A stretch of 64,000 bases of DNA from Xiphydria camelus (taxonomy: Eukaryota > Arthropoda > Insecta > Hymenoptera > Xiphydriidae), in the NCBI GenBank assembly GCA_963678675.1, contig OY783199.1, forward strand, positions 13,362,709-13,426,708, written 5' to 3'. The position numbers and the translations under genes are program-made. The number at the start of each line of letters is the position of its first letter. Within the stretch, counting starts at the first letter, position 1. The notes below the pieces were generated by a model. It searched no databases. It saw only the letters and a program-made list of their open reading frames with translations, and was not told where the DNA came from. Below are positions 11,099-22,661 of this stretch, one piece after another.

Positions 11099-11543
11099 AT
11101 ATGCCGCCACCTCTGCAACCTCCGGCGACTCCTAACATCGCGAGGAGAGCTAGTTCACAGGAGTACAAGTTCGTCGATCGGCATAAACCGCCACTGATCT
11201 CCCAGAAATCAATGGGCGACATACTGAAAAACATCGACAAAGTCAAATTGAAACTCGTCACAAGGTACGATTAAACAATTTTATCGCGGTAAACTTTTAA
11301 TTCGCCAGGAACAAAGAGGAGTTTCGCATTGTCAGAATGTCGTGGCTGCGAAGGATTGATTTTGTTCACAGTGGGCTTTTAAACGTGTTTTTCAGATCGC
11401 CGGGTGGGAGACCTTTGCGAGCCAAACGAGAAAATAGCTCTTGCAACGACCTTCAAGGCATCTTACGGAAAGGATATATCGCAATGCAATCGCCGGACAG
11501 TAGAAATTCCACCGCGACATTGACGTTCGATTATTCGTTCTAG
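11099..11543 (+). pseudogene. Fission-regulator-like fragment, copy 2
   Basis: Exons of about 11099-11264 and 11396-11543. The second exon reads SPGGRPLRAKRENSS and runs to YIAMQSPDSRNSTATL and a stop. RSPGGRP is the form closest to the vertebrate MTFR motif. The reading frame is open through both exons, so this arm is the best-preserved copy. Confidence 0.5.
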
Positions 11544-12349
11544 ATTAAGAACTCGATGATGCTAAAGTTCTCTAGGTCGCAGCATTTTTTCGCGTCGGTC
11601 GGTGCTCCGAGGAACGGCTATTGTAGCCTTCCTTTCCACGCGTGCGATTGAATCATGATTATAATTTTATCCAAGTCAGAGCTCTGGAGAATCAAAATTA
11701 ATAGATCTCTCTTCTTTTTTTTATAAATGAGTCTTTCCTTGCTAGGTAATTTCGCGCGACACATTTTAGATTATAGTTCTTTTTTAATAGGAGAATAGAA
11801 GCTCATAGAAACGTCGGGGAAATTTTGTTTTTTCTCTTCGCTCTTTTACTCAGAAAATGCAAGTTTAAATTTAAAATTTACGCACGCGGGTCTCAAATCG
11901 CGAGAATTTCAACGGTATCCAATAATATCAACCAAAGAAGTCATCTACCATTGCATATGCTTTGGTTGATATTATTGGATATCGTTGAGATTCTCGCGAT
12001 TAGAGACCCGCGTGCGTAAATTTTAAATTTAAACTTGCATTTTCTGAGTAAAAGAGCGAAGAGAGAAAAAATTTCCCCGACGTTTCTATGAGCTTCTATT
12101 CTCCTATTAAAAAAGAACTATAATCTAAAATGTGTCGCGCGAAATTACCTAGCAAGGAAAGACTCATTTATAAAAAAAGAAGAGAGATCTATTAATTTTG
12201 ATTCTCCAGAGCTCTGACTTGGATAAAATTATAATCATGATTCAATCGCACGCGTGGAAAGGAAGGCTACAATAGCCGTTCCTCGGAGCACCGACCGACG
12301 CGAAAAAATGCTGCGACCTAGAGAACTTGAGCATCATCGAGTTCTTAAT

Positions 12350-12794
12350 CTAGAACGAATAATCGAACGTCAATGTCGCGGTGGAATTTCTACTGTCCGG
12401 CGATTGCATTGCGATATATCCTTTCCGTAAGATGCCTTGAAGGTCGTTGCAAGAGCTATTTTCTCGTTTGGCTCGCAAAGGTCTCCCACCCGGCGATCTG
12501 AAAAACACGTTTAAAAGCCCACTGTGAACAAAATCAATCCTTCGTAGCCACGACATTCTGACAATACGAAACTCCTCTTTGTTCCTGGCGAATTAAAAGT
12601 TTACCACGATAAAATTGTTTAATCGTACCTTGTGACGAGTTTCAATTTGACTTTGTCGATGTTTTTCAGTATGTCGCCCATTGATTTCAGGGAGATCAGT
12701 GGCGGTTTATGCCGATCGACGAACTTGTAGTCCTGTGAACTAGCTCTCCTCGCGATGTTAGGAGTCGCCGGAGGTTGCAGAGATGGCGGCATAT
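12350..12794 (-). pseudogene. Fission-regulator-like fragment, copy 3 (right palindrome arm)
   Basis: Mirror image of copy 2: exon b is 12350-12497 and exon a about 12629-12794, with the same open frames, GT/AG borders and only scattered substitutions. Confidence 0.5.
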
Positions 12795-12840
12795 AATAAT
12801 AACTAATTAAAAGATTTAACATTATGATAAAAACAATTAC

Positions 12841-13204
12841 CTACAGTAATTAGCATTGATCCTGAAGCAAGAAATCTTAAAGTTGGCAATAATTTCGTTG
12901 CTGGCTGAATTGCTGCATTTCTTTGCGACCTCGTAGCAATGCGATGTCGTATTTGTCCCAATAATCTCTTACACAGGTTTGTTTTTCCAAACGAAATCAA
13001 GTGAAGAATTCTACAATCATTGTATTCTTCGAAATAGTCAACTCTGGAATAGTTTTGTATTAGATATTGGTTATAAATCAGTAGGTATAGGTATCCTTTA
13101 TTTACTTACCGGGCACGTATTTTCCTAAAATTTCTCATTCTTTGTAAGACGTCAATTTCATCATCAGATGATGATTCGAAAACTGGCATATCAATCAACT
13201 CTAT
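12841..13204 (-). pseudogene. Harbinger transposase N-terminus, copy 3
   Basis: Mirror image of copy 2 in the right arm: exons 13204-13110 and 13043-12841 on the minus strand, with the same ATA in place of the start and the same frameshift. The shared lesions show that the palindrome arose after the transposase had already decayed. Confidence 0.65.
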
Positions 13205-13467
13205 TTCACAACTAATAACAATTATTATGATTCTGTCACGGTTCTGATTCTGTCACGGAAGAATAAAGACGCAAACAAAAAGTTAGGTAATACCGAGGAT
13301 AGCTAGCTTATCCAGCGCTGAAACTGCCGGATAAGCTATCCCTGCATTTATTCCAAAGTTTATCCTATTCCAGACTTATACCATCGTGGTAAAACGCTTG
13401 AGTACTGGTTATTCTCAGTATAGCGCTATACGGCGTTTATACCGTGTTGGTAAAACCGGCCCTAAGT

Positions 13468-13551
13468 GTCAAATACGAGGTTGACGGGGTTGAGGACACC
13501 CGTGAAACCGAGTTTTACGCACTGAGCGACGAAAAAGATATTATCCACTTC
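13468..13551 (+). CDS. Possible exon, partial, acidic, unknown product
   Basis: Twenty-eight open codons (VKYEVDGVEDTRETEFYALS then DEKDIIHF) lie directly after the right end of the Harbinger-derived element and finish at a good GTAAGT donor. I do not recognise the protein. The matching upstream part is not visible left of 8427. It may be a host-gene exon hit by the transposon, or another element's coding piece. Confidence 0.25.
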
Positions 13552-14191
13552 GTAAGTTGCTTCTCGGTGACTATTCAGTATACTTACTAGTTCAAAGTAA
13601 TTAATGTATACAAATTTGATCTTAATAAAGTATTTCCTTACCCCTATCAGATATGTTACTCTAAAGGATCGATACAACCAAAAATAAACCGCTAAATGAA
13701 AGGTTGCTTTCAGTTAAAATTTTAACTGTAAATAAATCGAATAATAACATTCTAGTTGAATATCAGAATTGCTTCAATTGTTTAGAAAAATAAATTAATA
13801 ATATAATGATTAATAATTATAAATTATATTATTATAATTATTATAATACATTAAATTATATTGTTATATCTATATTATAGTAATATTATTATTATTAATT
13901 ATAAGAGAGCGCCACTAAGATAAACTCTTGCGCAAAATCATCACTTTGAAGGGCATTAAAGGAGTATGGTCACTCTCCAAAGTGATCGTTGAGTGTCCGT
14001 AAAAAAAATATTAAAAAAGTCGTCAAAAAAGAAAAAAAAATATACAAAATTGAAAATTCTCTTTGTTAATTATAAGATTTATGACTATAAGAATTAGTCG
14101 ATTATTTTGATTATTTTTCACTTATTCAAATGTGGTAACTCTTTTTATATGTGGCAACGGTGGCAACGCATATCATCATCTTTACACGTTT
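13552..14191. other. AT-rich sequence, no gene seen
   Basis: Very AT-rich, with TAATTATAA-type runs at 13790-13900 and an inverted pair around cactttgaagggcat / actctccaaagtg at 13950-13985. Confidence 0.5.
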
Positions 14192-14611
14192 GCCAAGCCT
14201 CGGCAAGCGTCACAAGCACAAGAGTGTGAACAGGGGTGTTTGGCTTGGCTTGGATTGGCTCGGCTTGTGGCTGATCCGACCGAGTGTCGGTTTTTGAACA
14301 CAGATCAAAGGGTGCTTACAAGAAGACTCCCAAATGCGTTTGGGGCTTGTGGGCCCTTGCCGAGGTTTGGCAAGCATGTAAATGACTTCCAAATCGATAC
14401 CTTACTTTGAAAACCTCGTCAGTGCAATAATTTCTGACAAAAATGCCATTTATAGCTTACTGTGTTCAGATTTTAAACCTTAACGCAGTAAGCTATAAAT
14501 GGCATTGTTTTCAAAAATTGCACTTTTACGAGGTTTTCAAAGTAAAGTATCGAAATGCGAGCCTAGCTCTTGTAGTCACTTGGGGCTTGTGGGCGCTTGC
14601 CGAGGCTTGGC
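14192..14611. mobile_element. Foldback MITE with GCCAAGCCTCGGCAAGCG ends
   Basis: The 18-base end at 14192-14209 is exactly inverted at 14594-14611. Inner arms 14385-14452 and 14488-14556 are also inverted copies (ctttgaaaacctcgt, atgccatttatagctta) around a short spacer. An extra inverted copy of the terminal motif lies at 14338-14375. No coding capacity. Confidence 0.75.
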
Positions 14612-15035
14612 CCAGTAGGGAAAACGAGATTTGAAATGCATGCTTGTGAACCCACTCCATTGACGCGACGTTGCCGCATCTACTCGACACGCTATTTCCG
14701 AACACCGAGAAGCAGAAATTAGTTATAACTAAAGTATCAAACGGTCAATAATTTTCATCAATGGTTGTAAATTCTTGTTTTTTCCCCCGTTTTTTGGTGT
14801 TTTTTAAATGTTTTAATCTTGGATCTTACATACATACCCCAAAAAATGTGATTTGCCCATAAGACTCTGGGTTATTTCCTACTTGGTAATTAATTTTTAT
14901 CAAACATACTAAACGGTCAATCTAACACAAATTGCACCAGGAGGTTTCTATTGATATTAACATGCATACAAAATTATTTCATATTTTAATCTTGGAAATC
15001 GATTCGTGACCATACTACTTTAATTACGGTCTCAA
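14612..15035. other. Unassigned AT-rich sequence
   Basis: No coding exon or repeat boundary recognised. Confidence 0.4.
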
Positions 15036-15180
15036 CACATGAGGGGTATAGATGCAAAACCTGCCAAGTCCATTTTTGTGAAATTTGAGCTAGATACGGG
15101 AATTTGTTCTTTGTAAGTACGTGTATAAGGTCGAACTTAATTGAAGAGTCCAGGGGAAAAACCCCGCCATCGACATTTTG
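15036..15180. repeat. Repeat shared with 42190-42385 (opposite orientation)
   Basis: Both copies contain ATGAGGGGTATAGATGCAAA followed by ACC(T/C)GCCAAGTC and, further on, GAAGAGTCCAGGGGAAAA plus CCCC(G/A)(C/T)CATCG. In the 42-kb copy the first part lies in an open frame (EGYRCKTRQVTFIAI), so these are probably decayed pieces of a transposon gene. The family is not recognised. Confidence 0.45.
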
Positions 15181-15492
15181 ACGTGAAACAAGCTCGAAAT
15201 GGATTCTAAAGGATTTTGAGGCGTAGAATTCGATGATGCAATCGGATTTGGGGAATAACCCTGTCATCTCATCGTTAGGTATATTTGAATATTAGCTGTA
15301 CTGCGGGAGAACTCCGTCATCGACAGCGCGTGTGGGGAAGAACCCCGTCATTGCGATTAAGGCCCTGTTGCGCCTGGGTCAGGAAGGCCTTGCCCAAACA
15401 TTACTACTAATGACGTCTACTACAGACGTCAACTAAACTTCATTAGTTTCAACATCCATGTCCTTTCAACTCAACAGACAGTTTTCTACAGG

Positions 15493-16295
15493 TACGACGA
15501 GTCTATAGCAAAAAAAGGAGCTGACGATGTTTGCTCTATGTTGCATCATTTCGTATGCAATATTTTGTCCCCAGCAGTAAAAGAACTTATGATATTTTGC
15601 TACTCATGCGGAGGGAATAATAACAATTTTACGTGTATAAGGGTTTTGCACTATTTGGTAACCCAAAAAGGGAAATAGGAAACCATCAAGGTTATTTTCC
15701 CGATTCGAGGCCACTCTTACATGGAGTGTGACCGTGTGATATGAGTATTATCAAACAAAATTCATACACTAAAACTCCTGATGACTGGAGAGATATTTTC
15801 AGAAACGCCTGTGTAAAACTGACTCCTTTTCAAGTGGTGGATTGTGGCCAGGACCTCGATATTTTCCAAAACTGGACAAAACATCTGTCGTCCATTTATC
15901 CAAAAAAGTGTCCGTTCCCCACCAAACCAATAAGAATGCTCAAAATAAGTGCCACCAGCGAGAATTTAGTTTACTACAAAGCAACGTACTCTAGCCCGTA
16001 CACAAGTTCTCCATTATTGAATCCACTGCCGCCTACGAAAACTTTGACTTCGAAAAAAAGAAAACAGGAACCTCCGAAGCCCGTCGTGGAACTGAAGAGA
16101 TTATATGATGGGGAACTCCCTATTAAAGCTGCCAAACTCAGAGATCTCTTTTACCTCTCACAATTTTTAGAAATCCCAGAAGCGAGGAGTTTTTACCAAA
16201 GCTTGAGGTCTGGCGGACTTGAAAACGACGACGACGTCAGCGATTACATCGACGACCCTCCCATTGACGCTATAAACCCTGAAGAAGACGAGTGA
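15493..16295 (+). pseudogene. C-terminal half of a DDE transposase (tentatively Sola-like)
   Basis: Reading from 15493: YDESIAKKGADDVCSMLHHF, then ELMIFCYSCGGNNNNFT, VLHYLVTQKGK, a stop near 15677, FPIRGHSYMECDR, a stop/frameshift near 15742, and finally an uninterrupted 184-codon frame from 15741. That frame includes SYTKTPDDWRDIFRNACV and a basic, then acidic C-terminus. The SCGGxN and FPIRGHSYMECD pattern is the second half of a large insect DDE transposase class. The element at 32140 has the matching first half. In this copy a Tyr occupies the position before SCGG where I expect the catalytic Asp. The superfamily name is uncertain. Confidence 0.5.
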
Positions 16296-16482
16296 ATCCG
16301 CCAATATTTCAATGTCAGTGACTTTTCCACTATTCTTGGAATATTATTTTTTGCATTGGTAATAACCTTTTTTTTGTAAATTTGGGTAATTTTTTTGTAA
16401 ACAAATTAGTATAAATTTGTGCAAAAGAAAATTGTTCTGTAAATACATATTTAGTGGACATTAAACTACATTTTTGCATTCT

Positions 16483-16550
16483 TTAACCCGTAGTGGTCAC
16501 ACCTCCTAAAAATAACGTAGTGGTCACACTGGGTCCAATGGACCCCACGC
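16483..16550. repeat. piggyBac-like terminal sequence with TTAA
   Basis: TTAACCCGTAGTGGTCACAC at 16483, followed by CACTGGGTCCAATGGACCCC. A similar end occurs inverted at 41700-41949 (GACCAGTATGACCACTACGG then GTTAA). TTAA adjacent to CCC is the hallmark of piggyBac-type ends. The matching other end was not found, and the spacer to 16704 contains nothing I recognise. Confidence 0.4.
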
Positions 16551-16878
16551 AGAAAAACAGTTGCCATTTGTGTTCCTTTCAATGTATCGACTCAAACCTT
16601 GAAGTGGAATTTTGTTTAAGATTTCCTCTTTATAATCCAATAATTCTGTTCTCCTTTTTTAAATTTGTTTAGATTGAAAAAATGCGAGAAAAAAATTTGT
16701 CGAGAAAGGGCATAGCCGGGTTTCCATTTGAAATCGGCCCCAGAGCCGATTAAAATTTCTAATCAACTTTTCAAAAGTACTCGGCCTAAGTATATTTTTG
16801 CCAACGTTTCGGACCATTATCCGCCATATTGAATTTGTAATGGCGGATCTTGCAATTTTCGTTTTTTGGCTTTTTAAC

Positions 16879-17120
16879 TGTTTTGTTAGAAAGACGGAAA
16901 TACGGATCGGTCCGCGATTATTGTCGAGCACGTCGGTCGGAAATCGTGAGTACAAGGAGAAGACGAACGCGATCACACGTTACGTAACGACTAGTTCCAT
17001 TCACGGTTCGGACGCTAGAGTGGGGCAGTCTACGTGGCGCGAGACTTGCGAAGTGCCACGTAGGCTGCCGTTAATCTAACCAATTCGTCCGCCACCGGTC
17101 GCGCATCTTTGGCGCGAACA
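16879..17120 (-). repeat. BEL/Pao 3' LTR
   Basis: Begins TGTTTTGTTAG and ends GCGCGAACA on the + strand. The purine-rich AAGGCGGGCGGAA (minus strand, 17121-17133) adjoins it as the probable polypurine tract. Confidence 0.85.
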
Positions 17121-17173
17121 TTCCGCCCGCCTTGCCATCGGCGACGATGGCGAAACAATCGGAGATTACTGTA

Positions 17174-20100
17174 TTAATTATCGAAGGATACGTCGCTCGA
17201 TGTGGCGGCTGCCTCGCCCCGAATGCGAGGAAGCAGGCACAACTTGACGATCGGCCGAGTCAGTTCAGTGGTTGCCGTACGGACGTCGACCACGCGTACG
17301 TGGCCGTCCTGCCCTGGATGAAGGCGGATGATCCGGACGAGCGCCCACTTACTCGGTGGGAGCCGTTCATCCCGCAGGAGGGCGATGTCGCCTAGTTGTA
17401 CTGCCGGTTGACGCTGGCGCCATTTGACCCGGGCCTGAAGTTGTTGCAAGTACTCTCTGGACCAACGCGTCCAGAATTCCTCGGTCATCCGTTGCGTTAA
17501 TTGCCATCGGGTTAACCGATTGAGAGGCACGTCTTGTAGCCGCGGTTCCGGCACGGCTGTGAGGGCGGATCCGACAAGGAAGTGTCCTGGCGTTAGAGCA
17601 GTGAGATCGTCCGGGTCTTCCGTCAAGGGTTGTAGTGGCCGGGAGTTGAGACACGCTTCGACTTGAGCCAAAAACGTGCTCATTTCCTCGTAGGTCAAAG
17701 TCGTGTCACCGATCACCCGTCGTAGGTGATGCTTCACAGACTTAACTCCGGCTTCCCACAGTCCACCAAAGTGTGGCGATGCTGGCGGATTGAACCGCCA
17801 ACGGGTCCCATCATTGGCCAATCGATTGGCGATGACCTCACTCTCCCTTGAAGCTTCGCGGAATAGGTTCCCAAGCTGGGCCTCTGCCCCGACGAAGTTG
17901 GTTCCTTGGTCGCTGAATAACGTGGTGCAGATTCTGCGCCTCGCTGTGAACCGTTTGAACGCGGCTAAGAAACCATCCGTGGTATAGTCGGTTACCGCTT
18001 TCAGATGGACGGCCTTTGTGGCAAAACACACAAAGATTGCCACGTAGCCTTTGTATGCTCGATGCCCACGTCCCTTCGTGGTACGAAGTTGGATCGGACC
18101 GGCAAAGTCGACTCCGCTACTGCTGAAGGGTCTCGCTGGAGTGATCCGTTCTGCTGGAAGGTGACCCATCAGCTGCATGGTGGGAGTCGGTCGTTGTCGG
18201 TAGCATATTATGCACCGATTGATGTGAGCCCGTACTGTCGTCCGTCCGCGTGGAATCCAATATCGACGGCGCAAATAGGCAAGGGTTTGCTGCGCTCCCC
18301 CGTGCAATACCGCTTTATGGCTAGCGTCGACGATAAGAGTAGTAAGAACCGAGGCTGATGGGATAATGCATGGGTGGCGTTCATCAGGACTGAGAGTACC
18401 GTGTTTGAGACGACCGTCCACGCGTAGTAGCTCTTGCGGGTCCAGGAATGGTGTTAGACGCTGCAATGAACTCTTCGCTGGTAGAGCATCATTGCTTCTA
18501 AGCGCCCTTATTTCGGTCGAGAAGTGCGTCTGCTGCACTCGTCGAATCCAATGTAGCCGAGCCCTGTCGAGTTCGACTGGTGTAAGGCACGCCGCTGTGC
18601 CTTTTGATAGGCGTTGAGTAAGCCTGGTGGACTGGACTCGTTCTTGCAGTCGCTGGATGTAGCGTAGGCACCACGCTGTAATGCGCAATAGCAGAATAAG
18701 TGAGGAATAGCGGCCGGTGAGATCCCAAACGTCCCCTGTAGCCGGGTTTACCAGGTTGGTTTGCATCCGTTCTTCGACGTCGATGCCTGAGGGAACTTTG
18801 GTTATTTCCGTTAGCCAATATTGCGGAGGCGCGGTGAGCCACCCTGGTCCTCTCCACCACAACGGATGTTGTGGTAATTCTGCGGGTGAAATGCCTCGAG
18901 AGGCGCAGTCCGCTGGGTTGTCTGTTCCAGGGACGTGCCGCCACTTTGCCTGAGGCAGCAGCGTTTGTATTTCGGACGTCCGATTTGCTATGAACGTTTT
19001 CCATCGCGACGGTGATTGGCTTATCCAGTGCAGCGTTATAGAAGAGTCCGATCAGAGGTAGATCGGTTGTGACCCCAGTGTTGTAACGTCCTTTATTTGG
19101 GCTACTACTCGAGCCAGTAGCATAGCCGCAGCCAGTTCCAACCGTGGCAACGAGATACTCTTCAGTGGAGCTACCTTCGTCTTGGCGGTTATTATCGTAA
19201 CCTGCGTCTCTCCGGCGGCGTGTGTGGATCGAAGATACACAACTGCAGCGTATGCTCGCTCCGACGCGTCGCAGAATCCGTGCAGTTCCATTGTTCCACT
19301 GTTCACTCGACTACCAAGCCACCGGGGAACAGAGACATTCCTGAGCTCCGTCAATTGAGCGTGGAATTCCTGCCACGTGATAGCCAATCCTTCAGGGAGC
19401 GGGTCATCCCATCCAAGTCCACGCGTCTATAACCCTTGGAGCAGAATTTTTGCGGTGATGACTACCGGGGCGATCCATCCCAATGGATCGAAGAGCTGTG
19501 CCGTGCTCGATAGCACCGATCGCTTGGTGATCCTCGGTGTAGTTGCTGGGATTTTCACCTGAAATCCAAAGGTGTCTGACTGTACCCTCCAAGTAAGACC
19601 CAATAGCTTGAATGCTGGATTCTCTTCAAATTGAAAGAATTGAGCCTCTTCACGAAACTCTTGGGGGGTGGACTCCAGAAGGATCGGATAATTGGACATC
19701 CATTTCCGTAAATTGAACCCGCCCGCCTTGAGAAGCTCAAGAACCTGGTGTTGCTTCTCAAGTACCGCTGAAAGATCGTCTGCACCTGAAAGCACGTCGT
19801 CGACATAAACGTCTTTGCGTAATGTTTCTGCTCCGATTGGGAACCGTCGTTCTTCATCCTGAGCCAGTTGTTGCAGCGTCCGAAGCGCCAAGTACGGTGC
19901 ACTGCTGACACCGTATGTGACCGTGCGTAACTGGAAGGCTTGAATAGGTTCCTCGGCAACTCGTCTTCACAGGATCCGCTGCAGATCATGATCCTCCGAT
20001 GCGACCCAAATCTGACGGTACATCTTTTCGATGTCTGCGGCGAAGACGATACGGTGTAAGCGCCACCGTGTCACGACGTCCGGTAATTCCCTCTACAGCT

Positions 20101-22510
20101 TCGGGCCTATATGTAGACAGTCGTTGAGGCTGATGGAGGTATCCGACGGCTGCGAGGCGTTGAAGACGACGCGAAGCTTGGTCGTACTGCTCGTATCTTT
20201 GAAAACGCCATGATGCGGCAAGTAGCAACATGGTTTATGCTCTATGCGAGACTCTGGTTGGAGCGTAACCGGAGCCATGTGTCCGAGCGCCTCATACTCT
20301 CCAAGGAAATCGGTGTAGGTCTGTTGAAGAGCTTGATTGACTGTGAATCGTTTCTCCAGACGTGTGAGTACTTGCTTAGCCGCTCCCAATATATCTCCTA
20401 GTTTCCCGATATTCCTTTTAACGGGGAGCCGAACGACGTAGCGACCATTGTCTAATCGACGATGGGTTGCGTTGAAATGGCGCTCGCAATCAAGTTCATC
20501 TGGAGTCAGCGGCGCTCGATTGGTCGTTGACTCCTCCTGAAGCCAAAATTGCTGCAGCATGTCATGCAGCTTCTGATCCGCAGTGCACTGGAGAATGGTC
20601 GCACTGCTGGACGCTTTCGGCTTGCTCGAGGACTATGACGGGTATGGTCCAGATAACACCCAGCCTAGTGCTGTCTCTTGCCTAATGGGAGTGCCTGGGT
20701 TTCCGATGCGTACGCCCTTCCGTAGCAAACGCGCGTACGTTCCGGAGCCGAGCAGCAATTCTATACGGAGCGTGCGCTCCAGCGCAGGATCCGCCAGTGG
20801 CAGGTCCCGTAGATGAGGGAATACCTGCGCGTTGATTTTGCCGTCTGGCAAATAATCCGAAAGTCCAGGGACGACGTGAGCGTCGACCTGAAACAGCTTG
20901 TCAAGGTAAAATCGTGAGGCTATCTGTACTGTAATGATACCCTTTGACCGAACGGCGATTTGACCTCCCCATCCGCATACAGAAAGCGGAGTCCAGCGGC
21001 GGGTTAATTTCAATCTCTGGGCCAGTCGCTCTGAGATGAGCGAAATCTGGGATCCTTGATCGAATAGGACTCGCGTCTCGTTATGTCCTCCGGCGGACGA
21101 TGTGGCGATCACGATGGCCGTTGCGAGGAGTCCAAGAGCATCGTCTGAAATATCCTCGTACGGGACCGCCGTATGATGAACATGCGTCGTTCCAGACGTA
21201 TGCGTGCCGCCGCGGCCGTAGTCGTTCGGGGTTGTCGAATTTCCCGAACTTTGAATTTCCGAAGGCGCCGTCGTTTCTCCTGGACTTGACGCTGATGATC
21301 CGGGATGTAGACTTGTGTGATGCCTTCCGTTGCAAGTCTTACATCGTCTAGCTGACCGATACGTGGCCAGCTGGTGTGGTCCCAAACAGTTCGTGCATAA
21401 TTGTTTGGCCTCCACGACCAAGCTACGCTCCTCCACTGGCTTAGCGATATAGGTGGGGCAGAGACGCAGGTAATGTTCTGCTCCATACTGTTCACACTTA
21501 GGAATCTTCGCGGCCATGTAATGTGTGTTAGCTTTGACGGCCTTACCGCTCTTACCTCGATTATCCTTAGCGGTCTGGTAGGATCGGGACGATGCGCTTT
21601 CCTTGCTTGGTAAGGGTGCGAAGAACTCCACTGTTCTGATGCGAGTCTCAAGGAACTTTTGAAACTCGGGGAACGTGGATGGTTCTCTTGAATCGTTCCG
21701 TGAAATCTCTCATGCGCGTCGCGATCGAGAATCCAGCCGCTCAACGGACATGAAGACGAGGATGTCGTCCCAATGATCGACCTGTCTCTCGAGAGTCTTC
21801 AGCACGCCAATCACTTCGAGGGTGGTGTTTAGCAGTCGCTTCAGTTCCGTAACGGACTCGGTGGTGACCGATGGGATGGCGAAGAGAGTGGTTAGATGCG
21901 CCTTCACTAATTGAGCTTTGTGTTCATACGTGTGATACAATAGATCCCACGCCCGATGAAAGTTGTCGTCAGACGTTGGGATGTTCCGGGTCAATTGTTC
22001 CGGTTCGCCGACCAGGTTCGTTTTCAGATAGTGGAGCTTTTCCACTTTGGTAAGCTCAGTGTTGGAACCCACCATGGCGATGAACATGTCACGAAAGCTG
22101 GGCCACTTGACGTACTCACCGGCGAACTTCACTAAGGTTATACGTGGGACCCTTCGAATGCTCGACGATCCGGGTGCGCTTTCAGCTGGTACAGTCGGCT
22201 GCGCGCCGGCTGCCGGAGTGTTGAGCGAATCGCGATATTCGATAAGCTCGCCTTTTGCCACCGTATACGCTTCCTCGGTCTTATCGAACACCTCTTCCAC
22301 GAAGTATGGTCGGAGTTTGTCCGTGGGAACGGCCTTAGTTTTTATGAGCTGATGAGTATCCTTGAATTGAGCCCACTGTGACTCGAGCGTCTCGATTCGT
22401 GCTATCGCGGCTCCGCGAGTCATCCATGCGGCGCCCATCTTCTGGAAGTTGCTCACCGTCCTGCTGATGCGACCGAAGAGCATCTGCTGATTGTCGAAGA
22501 TAGCTTCCAT
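17174..22510 (-). pseudogene. BEL/Pao Gag-Pol polyprotein, one frame with six in-frame stops
   Basis: About 1,779 codons in one frame from ATG at 22510. In order: a Gag region of the type found in Pao-like elements; degenerate zinc-knuckle cysteines near 21490-21350; an aspartic protease with FDQGSQ (about 21060); reverse transcriptase with YVDD at 19795-19806; an RNase H-like HGFCDAS (about 19270); an integrase zinc region HGGAQQ ... CIICYRQ (about 18300-18200); the integrase triad in GVDFAGP (about 18120), FSDQGTNF (about 17910) and GGLWEAG (about 17755); and a C-terminal domain usual for the family. Six stop codons interrupt the frame, at 21710 (TGA), 20633 (TAG), 20093 (TAG), 19967 (TGA), 19427 (TAG) and 19052 (TGA). 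There is no frameshift. This copy should not make a full polyprotein. Confidence 0.9.
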
Positions 22511-22641
22511 GTTTTCGAGGTTGCTTTAGCGACAAATTCAGGAACGCGCTGGATGGAACTGGACACTGCACAAACTCCGGGATTTTCTGGTATGGCTCGT
22601 AGGAGTACCGACCGAAAGAACTCGTAATCCGATAAGGGCCG

Positions 22642-22659
22642 ATCCGGCTCGAAGGACCA
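22642..22659 (-). promoter_or_regulatory. Primer binding site, matches tRNA-Tyr 3' end
   Basis: Two bases inside the 5' LTR, the + strand reads ATCCGGCTCGAAGGACCA. This equals the 3' end of insect tRNA-Tyr plus CCA (from memory of the Drosophila sequence). Reverse transcription of the element would be primed here. Confidence 0.7.
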
Positions 22660-22661
22660 AA

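Larger units (their letters stand above)
8427..13462. mobile_element. Harbinger-derived palindromic element carrying a captured gene fragment, split by an insertion
   Basis: Its terminal inverted repeats start GGGCCGGTTTTACCAACA at 8427 and end with the complement at 13462, each bordered by TA. After the first 53 bases the element is interrupted at 8480 by a 2,000-bp insertion and resumes at 10482. From there to 13462 it is an almost perfect palindrome around a 22-bp spacer (11938-11959). Each arm carries two exons of a Harbinger transposase N-terminus followed by two exons resembling a mitochondrial fission regulator C-terminus. Confidence 0.75.

Noticed and set aside
19986..22571. Additional overlapping frames inside the BEL element (for example 21109-21744 minus)
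   Set aside because: They are out of frame with the continuous Gag-Pol frame and lack its motifs.
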